Part shown: positions 1 to 14,984 of the stretch, one piece after another
Layout: the number at the start of each line of letters is the position of its first letter
Position numbering within the stretch: the first letter of the stretch is position 1
Source: Rostratula benghalensis
Lineage: Eukaryota; Chordata; Aves; Charadriiformes; Rostratulidae
Direction: 5' to 3'
Assembly: GCA_013399305.1 (NCBI GenBank)
Contig: VXAI01000182.1
Coordinates: 1,123,197 to 1,187,196 of the forward strand
Length of the DNA stretch: 64,000 nt
Translations under genes and position numbers: made by a program
Notes under the pieces: model-generated
The model's database searches: none
Told to the model about the DNA's origin: nothing
The model's input: only the letters and a program-made list of their open reading frames with translations

Positions 1-3000
1 TAACTGGGAGTTTAAACACGTTTCTTCTTCCCCTCAGACAAAGTCTGGTAATTCAAAGCACTGGAGTGAAGGAGAACTGCCTTTTGTTCTCACTCAAAGC
101 ACAGTGAAGCCAACATAAAGCCTGGGATTAACTTCAAGGGGTGTTAGCTCAGACCTCTGGTCTGCAGCTGTGCAAGTTTTATCCCACTATGAGCTCTGGA
201 CATCTGATGGGGCCACCTGAGAGCAACTCTTTCTGCTCAGCTGCTTCAGGGGTAGCTGTCCTTGCTGCTCGGTCCCAAATGTCACTTATCAGCCCAGGAC
301 CTTCCTCCCAACAGGCAGCTTTACACCCTGCCGTGCCATGGCAGACAGTGGTGGACAGCACAACCTTAGTCCTGTTCTTTGTGCTGTGCTGGAGCTCGTC
401 ATCAGTTCCTGGTCTCCACAGCAACACTTTCTGAAGTCCTGGCAGGGGATTAGGGATAAATACGTGCAGAAATGGCTTTCTTTTGATGGATGAAGATCTC
501 TTTTACTAGAAAGCAAGTAAAAATAACAGAGTCTGCAATCTGCACACTGAATTTATGTCTGGATTTCTAGACGTTCAACTAAGTCTAAAAGATATGTCAA
601 CTTTGCATGGGTGTGTAATTCTGGCAGATGCACGGGTATGTTAAATGCAAGTTGTTTGTGTACATGAGCCTCAGTTTTTCACTTATGTTAGTTTGCTTTT
701 GACAGAGAATACTTTTTCCTTTGATGTGATTAGTGCCTCAAGGAGATCTGAAGCAGGTTTCTTGACCATAGCTTCTTGTTTGGTGATCTCCAAGCCAATC
801 TTGGCTTGAAGACATTGAAAGTTGCAGGGTGGAATCAAATATCGGAGCAGGCTGGAGTGTAGTGATGAGGGAAAGATCTCAGGAACAGATGTGTATAGAG
901 CCAGACGTTTGTGGTGTACCAGGCAGAGGGGGCATAAAAATACCGGGATCACTGAGATCTATACCCACTCTCAAATAATCAAAAATATCTGGGTGTAAAA
1001 ACAAATGAACTAGGGTTGCAACTGGATGGACAGATATTTGTAGGGGTAAAATGTGGACATCATTTTTCCAGTCCTCCTTTTAATTTTTAATTCTGTTTTT
1101 AAATAAATAAATCATTCCAGTGACCAGAACAGTGCTTGGAGTTAATCCTGATGGAATGGGAGCAGGATAGGGGCTAACACTGAATTTAGACTTTGTCCTG
1201 AAGAACTGTGAAATTTTGGCAATTGAAACTTTGGTCTTTTTGTCTTTGTTCTACATTTCCCAAAGACTTTATGTAGAGGAAGGTGAATTTTGTAACACTT
1301 GTGGTGTGAGGCAAACTAACTCTAGTGAAGGAGAAGAGCCCTGCAAATTGATGGCTGTTGTCAGTATGTCTTGGAGTCATGTGCCTCTTACCTGTCCATC
1401 CATATTTCTAGCCAGCAGACAGTAGAACCAGATGCGTAGTGTGTGTAGAACCCTGAAATCAATGGGACAATTTATTTCACTGAATGTCATGGTGAGTTCG
1501 CCTTTGAGGATGAACATTTCAGCTAGGGGTAGCTCACGTCCAGGAACATTCAACATTGCCCACCAGAAGGCTGAAGGCAATGCCCATTCAAATGCATTTG
1601 CAGTTAAGGAAACAGAATTCATGGTTATCCGGCAAAAAACTGAATTAAATTAAATAAAAAAAGAATGACTGCTCTCACCTGGCAAAGATGATCTGGAGCT
1701 CCAAAGATGGGTAGATCTTGTACACAGCGAACGTGAATGTACCCAGAGAAGATAAGAGGTAAAAGTTAGAAAGGAAAAAGGAAAGTGAACCTGTCTCCTG
1801 AAATATATTCCACAAATGAGGATTTTATGGTTTGTGAAACCATGCTGTGCTGCCATCTCCAAAGCTGCACAGAGGCAGCTGAGATCAGATTTTGCCCTAA
1901 GAACAGCATTGCATTTGTGGTAGCTAAAATATCTCTCCAAGAACTGATACTTGAGGTTATCAGCTAATTACATGGGGGTGGGGGTAGTGGCCATCTCCCC
2001 TGTGATGGGATGAGGACATTGTACAGCTAAGTACATAGCATTGGTACATTCTGCTGAAGTATCTGGGGAAGATACTGGGTTCTTGCTAAGGATCTCCTGC
2101 TCTCTTTTCCCTTTTTTCAAGTGGTTACACCCCAAACACTGTTTGCTGTCCAGTATGCTGGTGTGGGGCCGTGCTGCCTCACCTGTGCCCATGTGCTTTG
2201 CTATAGTGAGGGTAAGTGGGCTCCACGCAGGAGAGAGGGTGACACAGGACAAACCTGGGTGCAAAATCCACCAGCTACCCCAGGCACGGTGGCTGCTGAG
2301 GAGCTGGAGCATAAGATAAATGTCTCTGACTACCCATAAGCAAAATGTAAGTGAAAAAGAAATTTGTTTTTTAAAGGCATTTATGAAGGAGAGAGATGTT
2401 AAAGTAGAAAAGTGTTCCCATGTGAGTATTTGTGTGAGACAGCAGCAACTGGGGAGCAACAATCACTTAGAGTAATAAAGAGCCTGGAGGAAACTGCTTA
2501 TGGAAGATGTGGTAACTATTAAGAAAATGACTATAAAAACGACTGCTTTGTTACACAACAGCTCCTCTCCTTTATTCTGGTCTGAGATGTTGAGTGTTCT
2601 TACCAAACTAACAACAACTTTCAGATGGATTTCATGCCACCTTATGTGTCCACAACTACTAGGTCACAATCATGGATTCTGTAATGTATGGGTTGATCAA
2701 GGATGCAGAATAAATACAACTGGATTATGTCAGTAGTTTATAAGATGTCCAATCAGAACAGGCAAGGAGAGCATCCTGACCTGGTGCTCTGCCTCCTCAC
2801 CATCACAGCAGTCCAAAAAAGGTGTTGGTAGGACCTTGTGGGATTCGTGCTCTCCTCTGAGCAGAGCATGACTTGCTAATTAAGAAGTCATGTTTCCAGG
2901 ATGTCGTTAGTGTTGATGGGAAGTATTGATGCTGCTCTTGGAAAAGGACATCAACAAGGCAGAGCTGGTCTGGTACGTGGCTCCTAAGAAAGAGAGGAAG

Positions 3001-6000
3001 TCACACAACCTGATATTTTTCAACTGGAAAGGGATTAAATGAGTGAGGAAAAGAGTAATTGTTCCTAGTTCAGAAGAGCACGTTCCAGACAGCGGAGAGG
3101 AAAGCCCATTTTCTAAGAGGAGTGTGGCTGGGCATTTTTCAGCTGAAGGATTCTGAAAGTAGACATAATTGATTATGTCCACTTAGAGGTGAAACCTAAG
3201 GTCACCATATGAAAAAAAATAATGGTGATGTAAAAGGTGTTTTTTTAGTCACAATATTTTTTTCCTTATCTGATCCCTACCTGCAGCTGAGAGTTGGCCT
3301 GTTTTTATTGTGTTGAAAGATCTAGGTTGCCTGAGATCCTTGTAATACTTGCAGGGAGGTTTCCTTCTAGATTGTTGTCATCAGTTTTCACATACAACTG
3401 GATTTGGGTGGAAATTTGACTTTTTACTACAGTCATTCCCAGTGACCAAAATACAGCATTGCTTGAAATTTCTAGGGACAAAACAAAGTAAACTAGATTT
3501 CTACTGGTGAGCATGATAACTAACCTTGCCATAATGCAGGCTTTGAAGAGTGTGTGCATGTCAAAGACCATTTATGCCTCACAGGGAGGACAGAAACATC
3601 CAAATGCTAAGATGAGGTTGAAAAAGGAAGAAGCAGAGCACATTTGTTAGATCTAATTTGAGACCAGCCCAAAGGATACCCATGAGAGACACAGGGGGAA
3701 GGAAATGTCAAAACACAGTTTTCCAGCAGTGTTGATTCTTTTTATTTTGTAGATAATGGTTAAGAGAACATCTTTATTTTTATGGTACATCAGACTTGTT
3801 CTTCAAGCCCACAGCCATAACTTAAATGCCATGTCCTTGCCCAAAGGAGCCTTGTATTGAACTGAGTCCCTTTATTTTATAGAGACATATGTCTGGTGAC
3901 AAACAAATTGCACTTAGTTTTTATTTTCCACTCACACAAGCAATTATTGTACCCAACATGAAACTGGACAAACTGGTTGCATTGTCAGGCTCTGAGATTT
4001 TCTGTCTCTGCAGATGCTGCCCACAGGGATGTTCCCCAGAGCACAGCTGGGCATCTCCCGAGAAGTATTCACATCAAGATTTAACATGGGAGTTTAATCC
4101 TCACCATCTCTGAAGCCCGTGCATAAAGAGCTCTACATAACTTTTTAAATGGATTTAGCATCTTGGCAATAAATTGAGTGAAACTCTGGTTGCAATGTCC
4201 TTTACAGAAAGCAGCCATCTGTAGCAGAGGAGGGGGGAGAGAGATGTCAGGAGGACTGGGGCAGGCAGGGCTGAGGAGGAGGCTGGAGCAGCGGTGATGT
4301 CTCAGTAGACAGGGAGAGGCTTTGCCAGGTGTGGGGAGGATGTGATGGGGGTGAAGAAGCTGAACCCAAGAGCAGCAGAGAGGTGCTCTTTTTTCCTCCC
4401 TGAATGGGTATACATCATTCTGCAGTGGCAGTGGGCTCTGGTGGAAATAGGCTGGTGTCAAAGTGGTCCTCGTTCAGGAGCAAATGACGTGGCACGGCAG
4501 CTCCATGGGGAGCCTTTGCTCACTCTTCCTTGTTTCAACCCTTGTGTAAAGCAGTCTGTGCAGGCACTGTTTCTGTAGGGTGGCTTTGGACCTTGTCAGT
4601 TGTCAAATCACCTCAGGTGTGCTCTGGTTACTGGTGATATGACTTTAATTTAACATTCAAATAGTAGCCACAAGGAAAATTTAGCAAGATATGTGTACCT
4701 AGGAGTTGGCTTCTCCTAAAGGCTTCAGTATCCTGATTATGTGAGGGATGACTAGGGAATATGACACAAAATGAGACACCATGTTCAAAAGCATCTGTAG
4801 AGTGCCAGGTCCAAGCAGGAGGACTCACCTCTCCAGAACTGTAATAGAAACTTACATGCTTGCTTTTCCTCGTAGACTAGCTATATTTTATCCAACACCG
4901 ATCACAACATGATAACCTCATTGTCTACTTCAGGCAATCCTTTTTTTTTTCCCAGCTTCTGGAAAACTTGCTGGTCTTGAGCTGATTTGAGAACTGAGCT
5001 GTGATGGAGAAGGTGTCTGCACACGTGGTGTGGGAGAGGCACTGCTCTCAGGTGCCATTTGTTCTTTTTCTCCCCCAACCATGAGCATTTGTGACATTTA
5101 CGCCTGAGAAATTTGGTTTCCTGGTCATTATTTCTCCTAGCACTTACTCTACCGTGCATACCAATTCTGTTGGCTTCCTGCGAGATAAGTGGTATATCTT
5201 TTATATTAAACTGGGCAATAGCATACATCTTTCTCAGTCAAATACATTTCTCGGTATTGGGAATATCATCATTGGGTGTTTGTCTGTGTTAAGTTTCTGT
5301 GGCTTTCTTATGCCTGCATCACCTTGGTGTGTTGGGAAGCGACTCTGCAGCAGTGTTTCTGGACAGCAGGGACCCAAGCTTTGACCTCCTCTTTGGAGAT
5401 TTGGGGGATAGGTGGTTGTGTGCAGCTGCAAATCAATGTTTGCACAAGGAGAGCAATAAATTTCAGACTCTCAAGTCATTAAATCATGCAGTTTGGTCTG
5501 GGATTCTGTCCTGATCTCAACAACTGTTTGTTAATAGTTAAGAATCTGTCAAGGCCGTCTAAACTGGTTAATAAATAACTCTGGAAAGACAAGGTTTCTT
5601 TTCTAAATTATGGGTTAGTTTGCTTTATTTTTAATGATGTTCTTCACATGTGCCTTAAAATTTCTTGAGAGAGTAAGTCAAAGCCACTAACGACAGGCTA
5701 GTGGCACTGAAATCACTTGCACTCTTTTTTTTCCTGTGTAAAGCCAAGGTAACTTTGTTTTTGTTACTTGCCTCCTATGAAATATGGTATAGGATTAAGT
5801 ATGGTATCCTAATTAAAGAATAGAAAAGGCCTATGGAACTTGGTCACAGAGCCTGTCCTCTTGCAAAATCAAATGAGAAATTCCAGGTGATGTCATCTTC
5901 GGTATGAAATTCTTCCAGCCCAAAGAGGTCAGCTTATTTTCCTAATAGCGTTCCTGAGAGCTACTGCCCATGAATCTGGGATTCTGCAATGGATTTTATT

Positions 6001-6949
6001 TCTCTGTATGCTGAAACAGCCCTAGCAAAGACTGTTTGGTCTCCCATCCCCCTGGACTATTTGGTGAATGTTTCTTTCATCTTAGATCACAGACAGACAA
6101 GCATCAGCTCACGAGGTGTCATGTACCAGCTACTGAATATAGAGCTGTAAGAAGCAGGAAACACAGACTCTGCTTCTTTAATTAGTTCATGCATCTGCTT
6201 TGTTAGCTGATCAGTAGTCCAAGAGCATAAGGAGTATTTGGCCCAGGACACTGATAGCCATGCAGTGAGATCATCAACAGCTCTTTCCAAAAGTGAAGGT
6301 TAAGGAGTCCTCCTCCTAGGTCCCAAAATAGATTTCCTGTTGAAAACCCAGATAGTTACACTATTTTAGTATCATATAGCCACTTCTTGCCATTATGTGA
6401 AGAGTTGTGAACCTTAGGGGAGTTTATGCCCTGATGCACATTACTTCAAATAGACCATCACCTATGGCTGAAGTCAAGTGATGTCTACTCTCATGCCATC
6501 TCACAGCTGTGCAGATGTGTCCCTCATAAGGTGCTGCTTCTCAGTTCTGATAGATCTCCTAAAGGGTGAAGATGGTCCAGGCATCCACAAGACAGTTTTA
6601 TTTGCTGGTTGATGCACAGGCTTGAATAATGTATGGAAAGGGTAAGATCAAAGATAGTTGTATTGGCTTTTAGTATGCCTTGGAGAAAGTACATTGGGGA
6701 TTTTTCAGGAGTGGCAGATAAAAACTTCTCTGTCTGTGAACAGGAAAAGCAATGTGAATCAAAGATTGTGCCATGTGGGATTTTTTTATAGTGAATTGAT
6801 GGCTGTTCTCTAGAGGGAAGACTAAAACTCTGCAGCCAGGATGGATGGTTTTGTAAGCAGTTATGGCCATAAAGAAAACATCAGAGATATTGGGTGCATA
6901 CTTTTGCCAAATATGAGGTGTTTTGTTTTCAGAAGCAAGAAGAGCACTC

Positions 6950-6975
6950 TTTTTTTTTCTTTTTTTTTTTTTTTT
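6950..6975. repeat. T-rich homopolymer tract
   Basis: A 26-base run of T is broken by a single C. No LINE or SINE body is recognised on either side. Confidence 0.9.
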
Positions 6976-9900
6976 CCCCACACACATTTTAGTTCATGCA
7001 TCCATCTTTTGACTGCCTGACTGCTGTGCCTTTAGCAAGTCTGAAAAGCAGCTCTGCAAAATGATGAGGCATATGGATAGAAGCACCAAATTTCTTCTCC
7101 TCACCACGTTGCTCTTGTCTGGCACCAGCTCCGCTCAAAGCAGCGCTGATTTTGCTCCCCTAGCACAAACAGGCTCGGTCATCTGAGGAATGGCAAATAT
7201 TTATCACTGTCCTGCCCAGTGCTGGACTTCCCAGGCTGGGATAGGTTGAACTGGCTGAGGAGTTGTTTTTTCTGAATTCCATTAAAAATGGGATGCTTTA
7301 AGGGAAACACCCCTTGTTCTTTTGTTGCAGGAATCATGTTGTTGGTGGTTCACATGAATTCATATTTGTAGCCTGAAAATGTGCAATAAACAGGTTTCTA
7401 GTTAACTCTGTTATCTAACTTCAGCCTCCTGCAGATGAGGGCAGTGCTGTTTTTCTGGAAAATATCTGACCCCCTGGAAACATCAACTTCTGCTGTGTGC
7501 TACCCATAATAATCTGTCTTTCAGTGAGAGTTACATCCATGCTTAGTGCTCAGGTTGAGAGCAGCCAGCCTGCTCAGTTCAGTATCTGATTAAGAACAGG
7601 GTCATTACAGGTATTTAGTTCTCAGTACAACAAAATCAATCTGACATGATTGCTGATCTTGTCTTAACCCTAACAGCATGCACAGACTTAAGTTTAATAC
7701 CACAGGACATGCAAAAGCTTACCTGCAAAAGGCACTAGAGCTCTGGAAGCGTGTGCCATGAACACAGACCCCTTTAGGTGAGGCAATACCTCCTCCTCTT
7801 TTTACCTCTTCTGAACTCCAGTGGTGGGCACAGACCTTACACTATGACAAGAGCCCTTTCTAGCCCTAATGTGAAGGTGAGAACTTTGCCTCACCCTCAG
7901 CTTTCCCACCGAACTTTGTAGCATGTAGCAGCAAATCCTCTTATGAACCCCCAGTTCTACAGCTGGGAGTTGGGCAGAACAGGATGGAGAAAGCTGATGC
8001 CTGTTCCCAGGTGTGTGAGTGGGAACTGTGTGGGTGCCTTGGGTTGAGAAGAACAAGCACTGGTGGCTGTAGGTTACGTCCACATCCTGCCTACCACGGA
8101 AGGATATATTTAGGGCTCCTTTTTCCAAGCGTGTTCTTTCTGTCTTTAGGTTTTGGATTGGAAATGTTGTTTTCTTGAACTGTACAGGGACTGTAGTAGT
8201 GCTGCTCTGGATAGGAATGTTTATTTCAAGGGCTGGTAATGCCAGGCTAGGACAGCCTGGATACAGTGTGTCTCTGGCACTGGGAGCATTTTCTTTAGTC
8301 CCTGATCAAATCATGCTTAGCCACCATGAGCTGTCCTGCAGATCATATTTAAAGCAATAGATTTATATCATAGTCTGTTTGCTGGAAGCACCATAGTGTT
8401 CCTAGTCCTGTGCCAAGGCTTACTTGACTGCACCTGCATTGTCAATTGGAGTAGAGGCTGCTTTTCTGGAAGCTGGACCAGTTTTCTTTCTCTGATTCAC
8501 AGGACTCCTACGGCAGTTTTATTGAAGCTATTGGGGAGGGGGGTATAGACATGTTTTGGCAGGGCACGAGGGTGGGAACAAGCAGCAAGGGCTGTAGGCA
8601 TCTGGATCTTGCACTGCTGCTGGATGCTCTGTAAGCTGTGCCCAGGAGCCCAGAAGCAGGGGTGAGAACAGAGAGCTGGAGAGGGAAGAAAGGGCTGGAT
8701 GATGCCACATACCAGCGCTGCTCTTTGTCTCCAGTCCCTGCATACCAATCACGTTGTTGTCCCCAAAGGGGCACACTGGAGCAAAGTTAATCCAGGCCTG
8801 GTATGCGGGCAACAACACGTGTGCAGGCACACCGGTGCACACACTGTCATTGTCAGGCATGAAGATGCAGGTCTGTACTTTGTATGTTGTCCATACAGTA
8901 CTCGGTCACACAAAGCAAATACAGCTCAGGGAAAATGCGGAAACTTGTCCCAGGCAAGATGTTTTAACTCTCTCTCCAACTTTTCCTTATCCTGGTAAGG
9001 GGATAAGTGGAGCTAAAGGCCCCACCTCATAATTAACGGCATGAGAGATGAGGAGCATGTAAGACAATCATTTCTCATTAGCAGTTGTGTGGGTTAAATG
9101 CCATCTTAGTTTTCCTTCTCAATGACAAGGTGAGCAAGTGGCACAAAGTCCTTGGCCGGGAAAGGGAACTGGTTGGTCTGGAGCTTTCTCCTGCCCCAGG
9201 AGGAGAGTCCTTTGATGTTTGAGTGGTGACTCTCAGACCATTAATTCCAGGCAGTTTTCAGTCTGAGGTGCACGGCAGGCACGAAACAAATAACCAGATG
9301 TCAAACTTCCTGCTCTTCCCTGAAGTAATGAAGAGAGGCTAGAGAACATCTCTCAGTCTTTAAGTATATTCTGTATGGTGTTTTGTTTCTCCGTTTCCTC
9401 CTCCCATTCTGTGAGTTCATCAGATGGGCTTTGGAGAATAAGTGGACTATTCTTGGAGGCCATCCTCATCCTAGAAATCATAAACCTGGCAGCTACCCTG
9501 GCCCTCTCTTCTTGGACCCAACCCTATCTGAAATGCTTATGGCACATCAAAGGAGCCAACGCGTGCTCCCAAGGGGTCTGGTCTCTATTAAGGACACAAG
9601 TGTTCTGTTCTGTCCTGTCCTCACACATGGAGCTACTCATGGCTTCTGTTCTCACTGCTCAGTCACATTTTACTGCATCCCCATGATTTGGGGGGTGCCA
9701 AAAGCCCCCCATCATCTTGAAAAGGGTGTATTTGAAAAATAAAGTCAGGCTCGGATAAATCACAGGGAAGAACATTAGCATGTGAATAATATGGATAGGA
9801 GAAATTAGGTTGTAGAACTAATAGTTCTGTGGGCGGGATTGCAAAACCTCCTGCAGCCCAGAGCTCTGTCTATATAAAATGAGAGCTGTGCTCTCTCTCT

Positions 9901-12900
9901 TCCTATTTTTTAAAATTTTTTTATTTAAATTTGAAGTGCGTTTTGGTTCACCTCCATCAGCATTTCCTTAATAGGGATCCTTTCTCCACACTAGCCCTTT
10001 TAAAGATTAAGAATGCCATAATGGCTGCTAGGGGAGTGACTCACATCATGCCCTTGTCCCTTCCTCTGCACCCAGATGCTAATGGGCAGAGGAGAGTCCA
10101 GGTCACCGACCAAAGCCTTGGGTGGCAGCTCAAACCCAGGCAGCCTGGTCTCCAAAGGTTCCTCTTGAGCCTTGAAGGAAGCTAAGTGAAATGAGGGGTA
10201 CATTAGCTGTTTTAGCTGTGCAGAGTGTGTTGAAGCCCTGTCAGGGAGGAAGGCTGCTGGCAGGGCTATGTGGACTAGCAGCCAGGCTGGTTCCCAGTGC
10301 CCCAGCCACCCGTGGAGCGTGGCCACAAGCTCCCACCAGGAACCCACCTCGGCCTCTCGAACCCTCTGCAGGTGACAATGGCTGCTGTCCCAGCAGGTTT
10401 TAAAGCACTGTGGGCAGCGGTAGCCACAGGCTGTGTCCTGCTCCAACCCATGCCACTGGAAACGTAGAGAAAGTGTGTAGCCATGGCCTTGACCCTGGCC
10501 ACATGGGTGATGGTTTGTGGTGTCTTTGAAGGGCAATGGAAATTGGGGTGCAATTGCTTCAGGGGTGTCACTCCGGATCTCCCTGCATACTGTGAATTTG
10601 TCCCGATTGAAAAATCCCAAATTGGCTAATGTTAAAAACTACAGTTTATTTTCACATCATCCAAAACTGCTCAGGGTGTGACCCAAAGAGAGAAGCAGTG
10701 GTACAATGGAAGTGATTACTTTCCACTCTCGTGCTGCTGCTGGCTTAAACTAGATGTTTCTGCTGACTCAGAAAACACCAAGGGGCAGGGTTTTACCTGC
10801 ACTTTGAGGGGCAAAAGCCACCACTTCCATGGGAAGACACAATCTCACTGATCGTCCTGCCCTCATGCCGTCTCCTCCCATGTGTGTAAGTGCGTGTACT
10901 GATTAGATAAGGGACCTGGGTTCTGGCTAACCTGGAGGGAAAGGTAGGCAAGATTAAAAGAACAATGAATTCATTTCACCAGCGCTGCTGGGTTAGACCG
11001 ACTGAGCGCTCAGGAGACCTTAGGACAGTGGCAGCGTTCACAGCAGGGCTCACAGAATGTTAGCTGAGCCATGCATGTGCCCAAAGGCTCCGTAAATCAA
11101 AGGGGTTTTGTGTTGATCTCTTCCTTTGTGGTTTGGTTGGGTTTTTTTGTTTGTTGGTTGTTTTTGGATTTTTTTTAAAGTGTCCTAATTAATTGAATGG
11201 CTGATGGAATGGTAGGGCAAGCACGTCCTGCAAAAACTCAAAGCTGGACAGATTTTCGTTATGGACCTGATGAAACGGCTTCTTCACGTACCCTGGTGTG
11301 TCATTAGCATAATTAACTCTGCTCTGAGTCAACTGAAACATCAGCAGGTTGACCATTTTCAAAGCAGAAGCAATTTTACCACAGTGACGTTGACATTGGA
11401 GCAGTGAAACAGAGAAGAAAAAACTTTCTTTTCCATGATGGCTCTGAGTTTCTAAACAAAAGCTTTGTTATTGTTGTGGGATGGTTCTTTCATGTTGAAC
11501 ATTTTGACAGAGAATTCACCTCACTTTCATTCATTTTTTGGCAGGGGAAAAGTCAGCATTTTCTCAGTGAGAACTCAGCGAAGCAAAGCAGCAGGGCTAG
11601 GTAAAGGATTGTGGGTAACTCCAGCATAATTATTGGGGAAAAAAAAAATAATCCCCAAAGCATGTGGTGAGCAAGTGCCTCTTTGGTTTAGTGCTGTAAC
11701 AAATTATCTATATAAGCCTGAGTTATTCTTGAGATTTTATTTCACTTCAGTTAGTTTAATGCCACAATGACCCTTGGCACAAACTCTGCTGAGGACCTTG
11801 CTTGAGCAAGGAGATAAGGGTAGGACCAGGACAGGCTTTGCTTTTGCAGGCTTTGCTCAGCAAGTGGTGTGGAGTCCTGTCTCAGTAGTGTCATTCCAGT
11901 GAGACCTTGCTAAGGGCTTGGGGTTGTGGATCTAGCCTCAGATGAGCAGATATTGGGGGTGTGGTGGATTATGAGGATGATGGAACTTGAAAGAGGGGCA
12001 GTTTGAATTTAGTACTATGAAAGTCTGCAAAGCAAAAGATGGGAGCTTTGTTCCTTTGCATGACACCTTACTGCAGCTGGGGCTCAGGGGCTCAGGGTCT
12101 GGAAGGCTGTTACCTGAGCAGACTCTAGAGATATGGCTGCTGTGTTTGGGCCAATCACCCAAGGGAAGTCCAAGTTCCTTTCCTGGTCTGTGGCCAGTGT
12201 CTATAGCACTAGGAACAGCTTTTGATTGGAGCTGTTGGACCTCCTGGAAACCTGATGTTAATGAAGGAGTCACTATCCCCCATCTATGGGGAAGTTGGTG
12301 GGGTGGATCACTCTGCTAAGAGCCAACCTCCACAGCACAGAAATGACCCTTCAGCAGTTTGACTGTAGCTGTCAACTGTCAATGTGGGTGGCAAATGGGT
12401 CAGGGAACCTCAGGCATGTTTGGAAACCATCCCTCAAAGCGTGATGCTGGGTAGATGCAAATTGCCCTTGAATCCTTTCCTCCTGGAGATGTGGGGGGAG
12501 AAGGAGCATCTCCTACATTAACTGATGGAGCATGACCCCGACCAGTGCTTTGTCTTCATTCTCCCAGTCCACCCATGGCTGCAATGAGCATAGCACAGCT
12601 GTAAAACCATAATACTTTCCTGTCTAAAGAAAACAAACTTACTGAAAGCATCTCTGCATATGATGGAAGTGCCTGTGCCAGAGTAGCAGGGAGGTTTTTT
12701 TCTCCCCTGGTGCTTGGCAGGCACAGTGGCTGCAGCAGCCACGATACAGTAAGCTGATAGTGTGCTCATGAGTCACTTCTCAAACACAGAACTGGCAAAA
12801 CAGGCTGCATGAAGTCTCATCAGTGCTCAGGACATCCTAATTACCGTGGCCTAGCATGCTGGGGGAGGCAAACTTAGGATTATTTATAGGGCAATGTTAG

Positions 12901-14962
12901 TGCAGTCATATTCTCCTAGGGAAACCCACGACCGCTGTTGGGACACGGACACAACCTCACTGGGGAAGAAAAGGCAAGTCTTTGGTGTCCTTGCCTCATT
13001 CTCCCTGGTAACAATTCAGTTCAGCAGGAGCATTTGTGATTGAGATGTTCTCTTGATGATTTTCTCTTACCTTTTAATGACCTGCTTCCACTTCAGCAAA
13101 CCTGTTCTCCCCTCTGCCAAATAATCTGTTGGATGAACATTTCTGGTAACTGGGAAAATACCAGAAGTTCCACTTTGCTATAATCACCTTAATTTTAGCT
13201 ATTTTAAAAGTGAGCAGTTGTCCCCTGTGTGAAGAACACAGGGGCTTGCACTGGGTGGGAGCAGCAAGTCGTATGTGCTGCCAAGAGTCTCTGCCTGTGT
13301 GGTGCCCAAGCCTGTGCTGCTCAAATTCTGGCTCCAGCAAAGGTCTAAGCAGAGTCTTCTGCACAGCCCGTTAGTCAGGTTGGTGCACATTCCTGTGACT
13401 TACCCTTTTTATAGCTCTTGCTTCACCTGCAGTTTGCAACAGGGTTTTCCCCAGTGAGTCTCAAGAACTAATCTTTCCTATCATTAACTGCCCAGTTAGA
13501 TTAAAAGATGGAAAAACAATGGGATCTGAGTTGGGACATGAGGAAGGTAGAGCCCGTTGATAGCTTGCTCTAGCCATGGTGACCCACTGGGAATGATGAC
13601 TGAGGACAGATGATGAGCTGTGGCAGCAGCAGCCACGGGTGAAGGCAGCTGCTGCACCTGAGCAAGTCTGGGTGAATGCACATGGACACCAGTGTCATGG
13701 GCCATCGTATGTGCTCTCCATCACTTCCCGTGGATGTCTGCCATGTCCTCCAGAGCTGAGCTTGTTTCTGGCAGGTGCTTCGATGCAGCCAGTTGGCCTG
13801 AGCTGACTCCCCACACAGTGGTGGGAGTGCTGGGGGCAGGAAGGGCTGAACTGCAGCCCCTGCATGCGTGGCCAGGGCTGAACGTGCTGGGAGGCATGGT
13901 CCACCCACAGCAGCCAGTCCATGGCACCAACCCGTCACACATCTGCACACTACCCGTGGGTGTGACTCTACAGTGGTGCCTCATTCCTCAGAAAAGAAGA
14001 ATTTGGGATACCTGTTTTCTTCCTAGGTGAGGAAAGATGTGTGAGTAAAACGGAAAGGACTTTTTTTGTTCCCTGTGGGGTCTTGAAAAGCATCTTCCAT
14101 GAAAAAGAGGCCCTTGAGCCTGGATTTACAGCAGCCTGAACAATTATACAGTTGTATCTAACATCTGCAGTTCTCAAGGAATCTCTCACTTCCTTACACT
14201 TCCATGTTTTCTTTTCTCATAGTCACAGGTGTGTATGCAGGTGTGTGGTTTGTGGTTTATTTAGTCTTCCTAATTGAAATGACACTGTCTCTTAAACCCA
14301 GTGGATCCTTGGCTAAGCAGCATGTCCTGCTCAGTATCCTGTGGGTTTTTTCAAAAGTGTGGTGTCTGGGCCAGTCCCTCACTGCCAGAGTATCTACATT
14401 TAGCTGATTTTGTCTTTGGAGACCTCTGTACGTCTGTTTTACATCTAAGGACAAAAATGTACGTGAGCTGGGAAAAATTGCAGAGAGAATTAGTGCCAGA
14501 GAAGATCAGGGTTCAGTTGTGTCCCATTCCTACAGCTATGCGTGGACCTCCCCATCCTCTTTGAGCTTGTGCCTGGCTGCAGAACGTGTCTGTGGAAGGC
14601 TGTGCCCTGCTTTGAGCTCTTGGTACCCAGTACCTGGGCTGCATTTACCCTCCCCAGACACTGCTGGCAGCTCACCAGCCTGGTGGTGGGACTGCTGTGA
14701 GGTGCAGTTCTCTGCAGCACCTCTGCAATATGAGTAGCCACTGCCCAGTCCCCTAACGTTTCCCTTACCTATGGGAAGGGAGGGAGAGGGAGCGCAGAAG
14801 CATCTTCTTGCCCTGTGTGACAGCACCAGCACCACACAACAGGGTTGTGGTGATTGACATGAGTCCTCAGGGCCACCACTCTGCAAAGGGTAACCAATTG
14901 CTCCCCAGTGACAAGCCCTGTCTTTCCATTTTAAGCCCGTTTGTGAAAGGAGGGGTGTTTAA

Positions 14963-14984
14963 TTTTTTTTTTTTTTTTTTTTTT
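14963..14984. repeat. Poly-T tract (22)
   Basis: An uninterrupted run of 22 T. Read on the other strand it could be a poly-A tail, but no retrocopy body is recognised beside it. Confidence 0.9.

Noticed and set aside
10000..10620. 206-residue open frame on the - strand
   Set aside because: It has no recognisable domain, it has low-complexity His/Gln/Pro content and several overlapping frames on both strands. Length alone is not convincing in 64 kb of vertebrate DNA.
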